Positions 9,536 to 17,786 of a DNA stretch of 32,928 nt are shown here, one piece after another. Each line of letters starts with the position of its first letter. Positions within the stretch are counted from its first letter, which is position 1. The notes beneath the pieces were generated by a model. It was not told the DNA's origin, searched no databases, and saw nothing but the letters and a program-made list of their open reading frames with translations. The DNA is taken from assembly GCF_010894475.1 (NCBI RefSeq), contig NZ_JAAIYB010000039.1, forward strand, positions 1 to 32,928. The letters are read 5' to 3'. This stretch comes from Myxococcus vastator. Its GTDB lineage: Bacteria; Myxococcota; Myxococcia; Myxococcales; Myxococcaceae. Both the position numbers and the translations under genes were made by a program.

Positions 9536-9675
9536 ACACCCCCACTCACGCAATGCATCACAAAATGCCAGAACGGGTCAAAACAACCCCAATCATTTGA
9601 ATGGAAATTTACAGCACACAGATACCGCGAGTGGACACTTGATCACCGACAGTGAACTACGCTATTGCAACGAGA
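9536..9675. promoter_or_regulatory. A+T-rich divergent promoter region of the island
   Basis: This is the most A+T-rich stretch of the window and lies between the two divergent transcription units. On the minus strand TTGACC (9576-9581) and TGCATT (9552-9557) are 18 bp apart and could drive the phosphotransferase. On the plus strand TTGAAT (9597-9602) with a poor -10 near GATACC (9621-9626) could drive the operon. No regulator gene is present in the island. Confidence 0.35.
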
Positions 9676-10728
9676 ATGTCACACCATAATCGACTGAAGA
9701 TGGTTGGCAGTGAGCGGGCCCTCCGTGTGGGTTTCATTGGCGCCGGGGAGCAAGGACGCGCCAACCTGATTCCAGCCCTCCTCCAGGTAGACAGTGTCGA
9801 GATTGTCGCGGTCTGCGACCGCGAGCGACAACGCGCGGCGTCACTCGGCTCTCTAGCACGCGGCGCGGAGATCTTCTCTTCTCCTGAGGCGATGGTCGCC
9901 GCATCCGCTCTCGACGCGGTCGTCATGGCGTGTCCTCCCCAAGCCCACCTGGAGGTCGCCCGACATGTCATACCCAAAGGCATCCATGTCTTCGTGGAAA
10001 AACCGCCCTGTGTCACAACTTCGGAGCTGAAGAGCCTGATTTCACTGGCGAAAGAGCACGAGGTCGTCACGGGTGTCGGGGTGAACTTCCGCTTCGCGAC
10101 GCCGGTCCGACGGCTGCGTGAGGTCGTGGAGAACGAGCTGTTTGGCCAACTCGTCCACCTGCAGATTCAGCACCCCGCCAACAAACCTAAATCGCCGATG
10201 TGGGAGAGTGACAGCACCATCCGCTCATTCCTGCTGGCACAAGCCATTCACGCCATCGACCTGGCGATTTCGTTCGGGGGCGAATTGAGTCTTGCCACGT
10301 CGCGTCACCAACACGCCGATGGCAGCGTGCTCATTCACCTCAATCTCGAATTCACCAATGGGCTGTCCGCGACGCTACTGACCGGCAATATGTTTCCGTC
10401 CTTTGCCTTCGAAATGCGCGCAATCGGAAGCCGCTCGAATGTCGCGACGCTCGACAACCTCTGGAACTTGACTGTCATCGACAGCGGGAAACAAGGGAGG
10501 TTCAGCGGTGATGGCAAGCGCTGGCGGGAGGTCTGGCAGCCCAGTCCGCTCGACTCAGGCTATGCGCGAAGCGGCTACGTCGGCGAGCTCCAGGCATTCG
10601 CCCAAGCCATCCGTGCAGGTACGCGCTTTGAGGCAGATTTCGAAGCCCTCCTGCCTACCTACCATGCCATTGATGTCGCATCTGAATCGACCCTCGAAGA
10701 GACGAAGCGGAGCGTTGCGAATGAATGA
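9676..10728 (+). CDS. Gfo/Idh/MocA-family NAD(P)-dependent sugar dehydrogenase
   Basis: The protein has 350 residues from the ATG at 9676; a GTG at 9652 and an ATG at 9700 are alternatives, and the Rossmann fold begins soon after the last. The nucleotide-binding motif is GFIGAGEQG, followed by VCDRERQRA (the Asp after strand 2 suggests NAD), and the family's EKP motif is present as FVEKPPCVT. The second, beta-sheet domain supplies the candidate active-site region AQAIHAIDLAISFGG, where HAIDL fits the usual HxxDL-type motif. These enzymes oxidise a sugar or cyclitol hydroxyl, often at C3, to a ketone. The next gene is a sugar aminotransferase overlapping by 8 bp (ATGAATGA), so oxidation followed by transamination is the natural reading. 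It is first in the nine-gene operon. Confidence 0.88.
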   Translation: MSHHNRLKMVGSERALRVGFIGAGEQGRANLIPALLQVDSVEIVAVCDRERQRAASLGSLARGAEIFSSPEAMVAASALDAVVMACPPQAHLEVARHVIPKGIHVFVEKPPCVTTSELKSLISLAKEHEVVTGVGVNFRFATPVRRLREVVENELFGQLVHLQIQHPANKPKSPMWESDSTIRSFLLAQAIHAIDLAISFGGELSLATSRHQHADGSVLIHLNLEFTNGLSATLLTGNMFPSFAFEMRAIGSRSNVATLDNLWNLTVIDSGKQGRFSGDGKRWREVWQPSPLDSGYARSGYVGELQAFAQAIRAGTRFEADFEALLPTYHAIDVASESTLEETKRSVANE

Positions 10729-11824
10729 GCCGAACCTGAGCCCGCGGACCATCTCTGACAAATATCGATTCGTGGACGCCTCAGATGCCGCCGCGCTCGA
10801 AGCGGCGCTCAAGGCGAGCCTCACGGGCACCAGTGACACCGTCTCGGCCTATGAGGCGCGGCTGGCGGCGGTGTTCCGCAGCAAGCACGCGCTCGCAGTT
10901 TCGTCTGGCGGCGCCGCGTTGAGCGTCTCCCTCTTCGCCGCCGGCGTTCAACCGGGTGACGAAGTCATTCTCACCCCTACAAGCCCGCTGTGCACCGTTT
11001 ATCCCATCTTGGCGGCCCAGGCCGTGCCCGTTTTCTGCGATACCCAGGCGGACAACTTCGGCGCGGACCTCGGAAGCCTGGAGCAGCTCATCACGCCTCG
11101 GACCCGGGCAATCATCGACATCCCCATGTGGGGCTATCCAACCCCTGCCGAGGAACTCCAGCGCCTCGCCAAGACGCGCGGCATCCCGCTCATCTTCGAC
11201 CTGGCCCACTCCCACGGAACTACGTTCGCGGGCCAGCCCCTGTCCGCCTACGCGGACCTGTCCTGCTTCAGCACCCATGAACGCAAAATTCTCTCGACGG
11301 GCGAGGGCGGCTTCATCCTGTCGGACGATGAGGCGATCCTGGGGCGTTGCCGCAGTTACACGCGCTTCGGGAACCTGAATGGCCAGGACTTCGGCCTGAA
11401 CTACAAGCTCGGCGCGCTCCAGGCCGCGCTGGGCACGGCTCGGCTGGAAAGCATGAGCGTCCAGTTGGAGCTGCGAAGCGAGAACGCGAGGAAGATCGCG
11501 GCCCAAATTCGCCATCCCGCCGTACGGGAGTTCCGAATCCTCCCCAACAGCAGCCCCAGCTACTATTTCATGCTCATCGAGTCGGACCTCGCCGACACCC
11601 AGCGCTTTATCGACCACCTGGATGCCCACGGTATCCCCTCCGACATCAAGCGATATGGCTGCCGAAATCTGTACGAGTTCCCGTTGCTGTCCGCGTATCG
11701 CCGCGACTGCCCGAACGCCAGCGCCCTGCTGAAAAGAATCACCACCCTCCCCGTGCATCCGGGCATCTCGGACACTGACATCGCGCACATGGCCGAGGCC
11801 ATCAATGCCTACACCGGTACTTGA
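10721..11824 (+). CDS. DegT/DnrJ/EryC1/StrS-type PLP sugar aminotransferase (first of a pair)
   Basis: The 367-residue enzyme belongs to the family that converts keto sugars to amino sugars with glutamate or glutamine as donor. The PLP lysine is Lys189 in FSTHERKILSTGEGG, the pyridine-nitrogen aspartate is Asp160 in IFDLAHSHG, and SSGGAALS (61-68) is the phosphate-cup region. The ATG at 10721 is fixed by the 8-bp overlap with the oxidoreductase gene and by AAGCGGAGCG just upstream; longer in-frame extensions fall inside that gene and are not real. It is a clear paralogue of the aminotransferase at 12353, sharing PLCTVYPILA, VPVFCDT, PMWGYPTP, STGEGGFIL and GIPSDI. The keto substrate is probably made by the preceding dehydrogenase (inference). 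Confidence 0.9.
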   Translation: MNEPNLSPRTISDKYRFVDASDAAALEAALKASLTGTSDTVSAYEARLAAVFRSKHALAVSSGGAALSVSLFAAGVQPGDEVILTPTSPLCTVYPILAAQAVPVFCDTQADNFGADLGSLEQLITPRTRAIIDIPMWGYPTPAEELQRLAKTRGIPLIFDLAHSHGTTFAGQPLSAYADLSCFSTHERKILSTGEGGFILSDDEAILGRCRSYTRFGNLNGQDFGLNYKLGALQAALGTARLESMSVQLELRSENARKIAAQIRHPAVREFRILPNSSPSYYFMLIESDLADTQRFIDHLDAHGIPSDIKRYGCRNLYEFPLLSAYRRDCPNASALLKRITTLPVHPGISDTDIAHMAEAINAYTGT

Positions 11825-12356
11825 GCAGCCCGCGCCAGACCCTCGACTGCCGAAGCACTGGACGGTGTCCGCGCTCGTGCTTCATCCTGAGCGGCGAATC
11901 CTGCTCCTACCCCACAAGAAGCTAGGTGTCTGGCTTTACCCAGGAGGGCACATCGAACCCAACGAGACACCCGACGAGGCCCTCCTCCGGGAGGTCCGGG
12001 AGGAGACGGGCTTCGACGTGCAGCTTCTCGGGGAGAAAGACTCTCGGCTGGCGGACACCAAGGCTGACGTGAGCGTGCTGACCCAGCCCTATGCCGTGCT
12101 GTGCGAGCGTATCCAGTCCTCGGAAGGCCCCCACTACCATCTAGACCTCATCTACCTCTGCAGAGCGCACTCGCGCCCTCATGGGGGCTTGATGAAGCCT
12201 GAGTCGGAACGTGCCCGCTTCTTTTCCGCGAGCGACACGGAAGCACTCTCGCTGTTCGACAACTTCCGAAGCCTCTTGTCCCGAGTCTTCAACGACGAGG
12301 ACGCCTGGGCCCGCCTCGTGCTCGCGGAACAGCTCGCCTCCAGAGGGAATGGATGA
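11805..12356 (+). CDS. Nudix hydrolase
   Basis: The 183-residue protein has a textbook Nudix box: Gly48, five residues, Glu54, seven residues, then REVREETGF ending at Phe70, which supplies the divalent-metal glutamates. Nudix enzymes cleave nucleoside diphosphates linked to another group, such as NDP-sugars, NAD, ADP-ribose or (d)NTPs. Here it lies between two sugar aminotransferases, overlapping the first by 20 bp and the second by 4 bp (ATGA). It could release a sugar phosphate from an NDP-sugar intermediate or clear a by-product. It has about 50 more residues than minimal Nudix proteins, mostly in an unassigned C-terminal part. The substrate is not predictable from the sequence. Confidence 0.9.
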   Translation: MPTPVLEQPAPDPRLPKHWTVSALVLHPERRILLLPHKKLGVWLYPGGHIEPNETPDEALLREVREETGFDVQLLGEKDSRLADTKADVSVLTQPYAVLCERIQSSEGPHYHLDLIYLCRAHSRPHGGLMKPESERARFFSASDTEALSLFDNFRSLLSRVFNDEDAWARLVLAEQLASRGNG

Positions 12357-13444
12357 CCGGTGACAGCTCCATTCCTCCCAGCTTCCACCAGCGTGACGCC
12401 AGCGACGCAACCTATCTGTCCGCATTTCTCCACCGAGACCTCTCCGGCACCGGGGACGTCGTCCTCGCCTACGAAGCTGCCCTGCGCTCCTGGTTCGGGG
12501 CCGCAGCTGCCGTATCCGTGTCCTCTGGCTCGGCGGCGGTGATGGTCGCGCTCGGAGCCCTGGGCCTCCGACCCGGAGACGAAGTCGTTGTTCCCCCGAC
12601 GGCCCCACTGTGCACCGTCTATCCCATCCTCGCGATGGGGGGCGTCCCCGTCTTCTGCGACACCCGTGAGGATGGATTCGGGCTCGACCTTGATGACCTC
12701 GAATCCGTCGTAGGCCCAAGGACCCGTGCCATCATTGAAGTGCCGATGTGGGGATATCCAACGCCACTCATCCCGTTGCGCGCGTTCGCGGATGACCTTC
12801 GCCTGCCACTCGTCCTGGACCTCGCGCACGGGCACGGCATTCGGCTCAGCGGACGGCCGCTCTGGACCTACGGCCACCTCGCCACCTTCAGCACCCATGA
12901 GTCCAAGTTCCTCTCCACAGGTGAAGGCGGCTTCATCCTCACGGATGACGCGGACCTGGCCAAGGCAGCGCGCCGCTTCAGCCGAAGAGGAGGACTTAAC
13001 GGTCGGCACCTGGGGCTGAGCCTGACGCTGTGTGGCCTGCAGGCAGCCCTCGGCCTGCGGAGACTGCGCCTCTTGAATGAGCACCTGCGCGTTCGCGGAC
13101 AGAACGCGCGGCACATCCTCAAGCAACTCACTCAGCCGCAGCTTCAGGAGTTGCCTGTCACGTCAGGTGGCGAGCCCAACTACTACTTCCTGGTCCTCAG
13201 ACATCGTGGAGGCAGCGCCCATGACCTCATCGAGCAGCTCGCGGCCCAGGGGATTCCGTCTGACATCCGGCGTTATCGCTGCAGGCCTCTTTATGAGTTC
13301 CCCATCCTCTCCGCGTACCGCCATCCCTGCGAAAATGCCCGGCGGCTTCTGGGGTCGATGACGACCATTCCAGTCCACCCCAGTCTCACGACAACCGAAC
13401 TGGATCGCATCGCCGCGGCCATCAACCACGTCTCTCGCCTCTGA
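12353..13444 (+). CDS. DegT/DnrJ/EryC1/StrS-type PLP sugar aminotransferase (second of a pair)
   Basis: The 363-residue protein is a paralogue of the upstream aminotransferase, with the catalytic residues kept: Lys185 in FSTHESKFLSTGEGG, Asp156 in VLDLAHGHG, and SSGSAAV near 58-64. A second intact enzyme implies either two amino groups on the product or two transamination steps on different intermediates; a heterodimer is also possible. Divergence is clear at the N-terminus (shorter by a few residues) and in the central loop (RRGGLNGRHLG against RFGNLNGQDFG), while the probable substrate-side blocks PLCTVYPILA and PMWGYPTP are the same. That points to tandem duplication followed by specialisation. 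Its start codon overlaps the Nudix stop. Confidence 0.9.
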   Translation: MTGDSSIPPSFHQRDASDATYLSAFLHRDLSGTGDVVLAYEAALRSWFGAAAAVSVSSGSAAVMVALGALGLRPGDEVVVPPTAPLCTVYPILAMGGVPVFCDTREDGFGLDLDDLESVVGPRTRAIIEVPMWGYPTPLIPLRAFADDLRLPLVLDLAHGHGIRLSGRPLWTYGHLATFSTHESKFLSTGEGGFILTDDADLAKAARRFSRRGGLNGRHLGLSLTLCGLQAALGLRRLRLLNEHLRVRGQNARHILKQLTQPQLQELPVTSGGEPNYYFLVLRHRGGSAHDLIEQLAAQGIPSDIRRYRCRPLYEFPILSAYRHPCENARRLLGSMTTIPVHPSLTTTELDRIAAAINHVSRL

Positions 13445-13457
13445 CGAGGGTTCCGCC

Positions 13458-14843
13458 ATGGAAAGCGCAAGTTCACCGGCAACGCCAGCCCCATCCAAGC
13501 ACGCCGTCGTTATCGGAGCCAGCATCGCGGGGTGCCTCGCGGCGCGTGTGCTCAGAGAGCGATTCGAGCGTGTCACCGTGTTGGAACGCAACACGATTCC
13601 GAGCGAGCCCGCGCCGCGAAAGGGCGTTCCGCAGGAGAACCACGTCCATCTCCTCCTCCAGCGCGGCAAGCACATCCTGGCCAACCTCTTCCCAGGCTTC
13701 CTCAATGAATTGGAGCAGAAGGGCGCGCTGGTCGCGGACCTCTCCCGGGACATCCGAACCTTCCAGCATGGCCGGTGGCGTCAGCGGTTCGACACCGACA
13801 TTCGTGCGCACTACTGCAGCCGAGGACTGTTTGACAGCGTCATACGGCAACGGCTGGCATTGGTCCCAGGCATTACCTTCATCTCCCAGGCGGAGGTTGC
13901 CTCGCTCCGCAGCGAAGACGGCGGCCGCCACATCCAGGGAGTCACCCTGACGCAAGAGGGGAAGACGACCACGATGGAAGCGGACCTCGTGGTGGATGCC
14001 AGCGGCCGTGGTTCGCGCACGGAGCAATGGTTCAAGTCACTGGGCATTGCCAGCCCGGAGCGCTCGGTGGTCGCGGCGAACCTCGGTTACGCCACGCGCA
14101 TCTACCGGCAGCTGCCGCGCTATACGAACCAATGGAAGGTCCTGCTTGTCCTTCCCAAGCCCCCTTACTCCCGCAGGATGGGCGTCATCAGTCCCATCGA
14201 AGACCAGCGATGGATGGTCACCACGAGCGGCTGGCTGGGGGACCATCCGCCGTCCGACGAAGGCGACTACCTCGAGTTTCTCCGCAACCTGCCGGTTCCT
14301 GACATCTATGAGGTGATTCGAGAGGCGGAGCCGCTATCGGAGATCTCCCTCTTCCGGATGCCCGGAGGACTCCGGCGTCACTATGAGCGGGTGACGCCTT
14401 GGCCTGGCGGGTTTCTGGTCATTGGGGACGCGCTGTGTAGCGTCAACCCCATCTACAGCCAGGGAATGTCCATCTGCGCCATGGAAGCAGAGGTCTTGAA
14501 CGACCATATCGATGCGCTTGCCCGGCCCAGCGGCCCCGCGTGTCATGCCGTCCAGCAGGCCCTCGCCCAGGTCGTAGCCCCCGCCTGGGGACTCGCGGAG
14601 AGCGAGGACATGCGGTTCCCCGAGCTCGGAGGAGAGCGCCCGCTCTCACTTCGGTGGCAACACTGGTATGGAGAGCGGCTCGTTGAAGCGTCAGCCCGCA
14701 ATCGCGACGTGTCGGTCGCGCTGCTCAGAGTCACCAATCTCATGGACGACGGACGCCAACTCCAGCGGCCGGGGATGATGATGCGAGTCCTCACGGAGTC
14801 GTTGAAGCAACGGCTGTTCGGGTCGAGCGAGGTGGAGGGATAG
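13458..14843 (+). CDS. FAD-dependent monooxygenase/dehydrogenase (tailoring flavoprotein)
   Basis: The 461-residue protein has the two FAD motifs of the PHBH/squalene-epoxidase/geranylgeranyl-reductase group: VVIGASIAG near residues 17-25, with acidic VLERN after strand 2, and GDALCSVNPIYSQGM at about 322-336. VVDASGRGSRTE near 175-186 matches the DG-like motif. No tryptophan-halogenase WxWxIP motif was seen. Such enzymes hydroxylate, epoxidise or reduce small molecules and are common tailoring enzymes in metabolite clusters. CGAGGG precedes the ATG by a normal distance. The gene sits between sugar aminotransferases and a phosphatase, so it may oxidise a ring carbon or an amino nitrogen of the product. 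The substrate is unknown. Confidence 0.85.
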   Translation: MESASSPATPAPSKHAVVIGASIAGCLAARVLRERFERVTVLERNTIPSEPAPRKGVPQENHVHLLLQRGKHILANLFPGFLNELEQKGALVADLSRDIRTFQHGRWRQRFDTDIRAHYCSRGLFDSVIRQRLALVPGITFISQAEVASLRSEDGGRHIQGVTLTQEGKTTTMEADLVVDASGRGSRTEQWFKSLGIASPERSVVAANLGYATRIYRQLPRYTNQWKVLLVLPKPPYSRRMGVISPIEDQRWMVTTSGWLGDHPPSDEGDYLEFLRNLPVPDIYEVIREAEPLSEISLFRMPGGLRRHYERVTPWPGGFLVIGDALCSVNPIYSQGMSICAMEAEVLNDHIDALARPSGPACHAVQQALAQVVAPAWGLAESEDMRFPELGGERPLSLRWQHWYGERLVEASARNRDVSVALLRVTNLMDDGRQLQRPGMMMRVLTESLKQRLFGSSEVEG

Positions 14844-15521
14844 ATGTCGCGCCTGCCCTATGCCCATGTCGTCTTCGACTGGAACGGGACCCTCCTGGAT
14901 GACCTGACACTGGCGGTCCATGGCGTCAATCACGTCCTGGGCAACCATGGCCGGGCACCCATCACCGCAGACCAGTACCGCGCCAACTTCCACTTCCCCA
15001 TCCAAAGCTTCTACGCGAGCCTCGGCTTCGACTTCGAGGCCATCCCTTTCTCCCAGATCGTAAGCGAATATTTGTCCATCTTCGACGCCCGCGTCCCGGA
15101 CTGCCCACTCCATGAAGACGTGCACAGATGCCTGACTCGGCTGAAGGCCGAGCAGCTCGATGCGTCGATCCTTTCCGCATCCCACCAGGACATTCTGAGC
15201 CACTGCGTGTCCGGCCACCGTCTGACCGACTATTTCCGCTTCACGATGGGCCTTTCCGACAACCATGCGGTGAGCAAGGTGGAGCAGGGACGGGCGCTGT
15301 CGAAGCGCCTGGGACTGGCCCCGGAAAAAGTCCTGTACATCGGAGACACCACGCATGATGCCGACGTCGCAAAGGCGAACGGCTGGTCATGCATCCTGGT
15401 GTCCCAAGGACATCAACATCGGGACCGTTTGGAAGCAACGGGATGGCCTGTCGTCGAATGCCTGGAAGCCGCTTTCCCCTTCATGGAGACAACCGGGCAA
15501 TCGCAAGGTGAGGAGTCATGA
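14844..15521 (+). CDS. HAD-superfamily phosphatase, phosphoglycolate-phosphatase-like
   Basis: The protein has 225 residues. HAD motif I is FDWNGTLLDD (nucleophile Asp12), motif II is ILSAS near 109-113, motif III is SKVEQG (Lys145) and motif IV is GDTTHD (167-172). The second aspartate of the usual DxD, which acts as general acid/base, is Asn14 here; DWNGT variants are known in the superfamily, but catalysis may be altered. A helical cap lies between motifs I and II. In kanosamine and AHBA pathways a HAD enzyme removes phosphate from an amino-sugar phosphate after the dehydrogenase and aminotransferase steps, so the same job is a reasonable guess here. The start codon directly follows the stop of the flavoprotein gene. 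Confidence 0.88.
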   Translation: MSRLPYAHVVFDWNGTLLDDLTLAVHGVNHVLGNHGRAPITADQYRANFHFPIQSFYASLGFDFEAIPFSQIVSEYLSIFDARVPDCPLHEDVHRCLTRLKAEQLDASILSASHQDILSHCVSGHRLTDYFRFTMGLSDNHAVSKVEQGRALSKRLGLAPEKVLYIGDTTHDADVAKANGWSCILVSQGHQHRDRLEATGWPVVECLEAAFPFMETTGQSQGEES

Positions 15522-16207
15522 CCAAGCTGGAGTTGGGAAAACAGGTTGCGGTACTGCTAGAGGCATGGCCGGGATACGAACTCGTTCGCCAGTGCATGGA
15601 CGCCAGTGTGCCCACGAACTTCTATCTCACGGGAGGCGCCGTCCGAAACATCGCGCTGGGCCGCAAGGAGCAGAAGGACCTCGACGTGCTCCTGGATGGC
15701 TCCACGCTGGACATGCTCAAGACGGGCCTCGCGGGCCATGGCACGATACACATCGGAGCCTTCGGACACATCGCGTGGTACCCAGAAAAAGAAGGGCACT
15801 TCTGCTGGGAGTTCCAGGTCATCTCAAAAACTATTACAGGCTTGTGGCCCTGTGAGGACATCATCGACGTCCTCAACTGCGTGGACTTCACCGGCAATGC
15901 CATCGCCTACGACATGCGCACGGGCGAGGTGTTCGACCCATTGAATGGCTGCCGAGACATGGCTCGGCGCATCCTGCGCGGCGTTCGATTCGACCGCCGG
16001 GAGGACCGCATTTGTGACGGAAAGATTCCGTACCCCGCGGCCATCTGGATTCGGAACATGCACTACGCATCAGCACTGGGGCTTCACGTCGAGCCTGTAA
16101 CCGCGGGCTGGTTGCGAGCCCAACAACACTACGAGGAGTACGTGGAGGTCTTCTCCACCCTCTTCTTCAAGCCCCGAATCGATCCCGCCTTGCTGGTTGT
16201 CGGATGA
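15518..16207 (+). CDS. Stand-alone CCA-adding/poly(A)-polymerase-head-type nucleotidyltransferase
   Basis: The protein has 229 residues. The N-terminal half reads like the catalytic head of class II tRNA nucleotidyltransferases: LTGGAVRN (GG at 39-40), then LGRKEQKDLDVLL with Asp54 and Asp56 as the metal pair, then NCVDFTGNAIAYD and a DPLNGCRDM-type turn that matches the RRDFTINAL/DP.GG.xD segment. Real CCA enzymes have about 400 residues with neck, body and tail domains for tRNA. These are missing, and the rest of the protein is unlike them. It is therefore unlikely to service tRNA and may transfer a nucleotide to a small molecule or protein. It overlaps its neighbours by 4 bp on both sides (ATGA), with AGGAG as ribosome binding site, so it belongs to the biosynthesis operon. 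Confidence 0.75.
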   Translation: MTKLELGKQVAVLLEAWPGYELVRQCMDASVPTNFYLTGGAVRNIALGRKEQKDLDVLLDGSTLDMLKTGLAGHGTIHIGAFGHIAWYPEKEGHFCWEFQVISKTITGLWPCEDIIDVLNCVDFTGNAIAYDMRTGEVFDPLNGCRDMARRILRGVRFDRREDRICDGKIPYPAAIWIRNMHYASALGLHVEPVTAGWLRAQQHYEEYVEVFSTLFFKPRIDPALLVVG

Positions 16208-17781
16208 ACACAGCCGCAGTGCGCGCCACGCCGGTGCAGGCACTGGCGGGCAAGTGGCTGGTGTCCATCTCCGTGTCCCTGGGGACCCTCCTGGCCACCT
16301 TCAGTTCCTCCATGCTCAACATCGCGCTGCCCCATCTCCGGGGAAGTCTGGGCGCGTCACTGCAGGAGGCCACGTGGGTCATCGCGAGCTTCGCGATGGC
16401 GAACATCTGTGTCATGCCGCTCACGGGCTTCTTGAGCCGGAGATTCGGCCAGAAGCAGGTGTACATCCTGGCGCTCTGCGTCTTCCTCGTCAGTTCGTTT
16501 CTGTGCGGAATGACGAGGAGCATGCCCTTGCTCATCGTGTTCCGGGCATTTCAAGGGATGGGCGCCGGCGCCCTCCTCCCCACCGAGCAGGCACTCCTCC
16601 AACAGCAGTTCCCCTCCTCCCAGCAAGGCATTGCCATCGCGATCGCCTCCATGACGGCATTGATGGGCCCGGCAGCAGGCCCCATCCTGGGAGGGCTCAT
16701 CGTGGACTACATGAGCTGGCCCTGGGTCTTCCTCGTCAATCTGCCGATAGGGGTCCTGGGACTCGTCATGGTCATCTTCTTTGTCAAGGTCCCAAACGAA
16801 GCTCGTGAGAAGCCGCTGGCGCCTGGCACGGTACAGAGGTTGGACGGCTGGGGCCTCCTGCTGTTGCCCTTGAGCCTCTCCAGCATGCAGTTCCTCCTCA
16901 TGGAGGGAACGCGTTGGGGGTGGACGGAACCCGGAACCGTGGCGCTGGCCCTGGGTGTTGCTTTGGGCCTGCTCATGTTCGTCTTCTGGGAAATCACCAC
17001 TCATGCCCCGATCGTACGGCTCAGCCTGTTCTCCGAGCCACGCTTCTTCATTGGAACAGCTCTGGCTGCCGTCCTGTATTCCATGCTGAACGCCAGCCAG
17101 TATCTGTTTCCACTCTTCATGCAGGAAGTCCTGGGCTTCACCGCGACGCAAGCGGCACTCGCTCTGGTCTCCAGGGTCGTCGTCTCTGCGGTGGCCACGC
17201 CCCTGTTGGGACGCTTCCACAACGTCTTGCCTCCCCATGTCGTATTGGCGGTAGGTACGCTTGCATTTGCCTACAGCTGTATCCAGATGAGCGCCTTCAC
17301 CCTTGAAACAGAAGCTAGCCACATCGCGGGCGTGGTCGCGGTCCAGGGGCTGGGCTTCAGCGGCATCGGCGTGACCTTGACCACGTTGACGCTCAGCCGT
17401 ACGCCCATGAACCAGAAGGTCGATGCCAGCAGCTTGCATACACTCGCGAAGCACACAGGAGGTTCGCTGGGACTGACCTTCTTCGCTGCGTATCTGACGC
17501 GCGACGTCGGAATGGCACGCATGGCGCTAGTTCCCCAGGTCGTCGAAGGCAGCTTGCCCCTGCGCGAATACCTACAGACCCGGTCCGTGCAACTCCTGGT
17601 GGCAGGCATGGAGCCCGAGCGCATCAGGGCCGTGGCGCTGGAGACATTGGAGCAACTTCTTGAGCGGCAGGCTTCACTTCTGGCCTTTGGTAAGCTGTTC
17701 CTATTGCTAGGAGCCCTCTTCCTCGCGGCCGTCCCCCTTACGTTCCTGCTGCGGTCCAGGAAGGTCGCACCTCAGGGCTGA
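16204..17781 (+). CDS. DHA2-family (EmrB/QacA-like) MFS drug/metabolite exporter
   Basis: The 525-residue membrane protein has the size and pattern of 14-helix proton-driven exporters. Helix 1 contains LATFSSSMLNIALPHL, equivalent to the D1-type start of the family. GFLSRRFGQK is the loop 2-3 motif A, FRAFQGMGAGALLPT is motif B, and GPAAGPILGGLIVDYMSWPWVFLVNLPIG is the family's motif C followed by the W-x-W-x-F-xxN-P segment. The usual acidic residue of helix 1 (VAL-D) is replaced by Ser/Met here. The gene overlaps the nucleotidyltransferase by 4 bp and is followed after 5 bp by an HlyD/EmrA adaptor. Together they should form an inner-membrane plus periplasm pump needing a TolC-type channel encoded elsewhere. 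Probable job: export of the island's product. Confidence 0.93.
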   Translation: MNTAAVRATPVQALAGKWLVSISVSLGTLLATFSSSMLNIALPHLRGSLGASLQEATWVIASFAMANICVMPLTGFLSRRFGQKQVYILALCVFLVSSFLCGMTRSMPLLIVFRAFQGMGAGALLPTEQALLQQQFPSSQQGIAIAIASMTALMGPAAGPILGGLIVDYMSWPWVFLVNLPIGVLGLVMVIFFVKVPNEAREKPLAPGTVQRLDGWGLLLLPLSLSSMQFLLMEGTRWGWTEPGTVALALGVALGLLMFVFWEITTHAPIVRLSLFSEPRFFIGTALAAVLYSMLNASQYLFPLFMQEVLGFTATQAALALVSRVVVSAVATPLLGRFHNVLPPHVVLAVGTLAFAYSCIQMSAFTLETEASHIAGVVAVQGLGFSGIGVTLTTLTLSRTPMNQKVDASSLHTLAKHTGGSLGLTFFAAYLTRDVGMARMALVPQVVEGSLPLREYLQTRSVQLLVAGMEPERIRAVALETLEQLLERQASLLAFGKLFLLLGALFLAAVPLTFLLRSRKVAPQG

Positions 17782-17786
17782 ACACA

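Noticed and set aside
9552-9581. Possible sigma-54 promoter (TGGCA...TGCA) on the minus strand upstream of the phosphotransferase
   Set aside because: The GG and GC elements are one base too far apart for a sigma-54 site, so only a weak sigma-70-like reading was kept.
13458-14843. Flavin-dependent halogenase
   Set aside because: The FAD motifs are present, but no WxWxIP motif was seen and the catalytic lysine could not be placed; a general monooxygenase call is safer.
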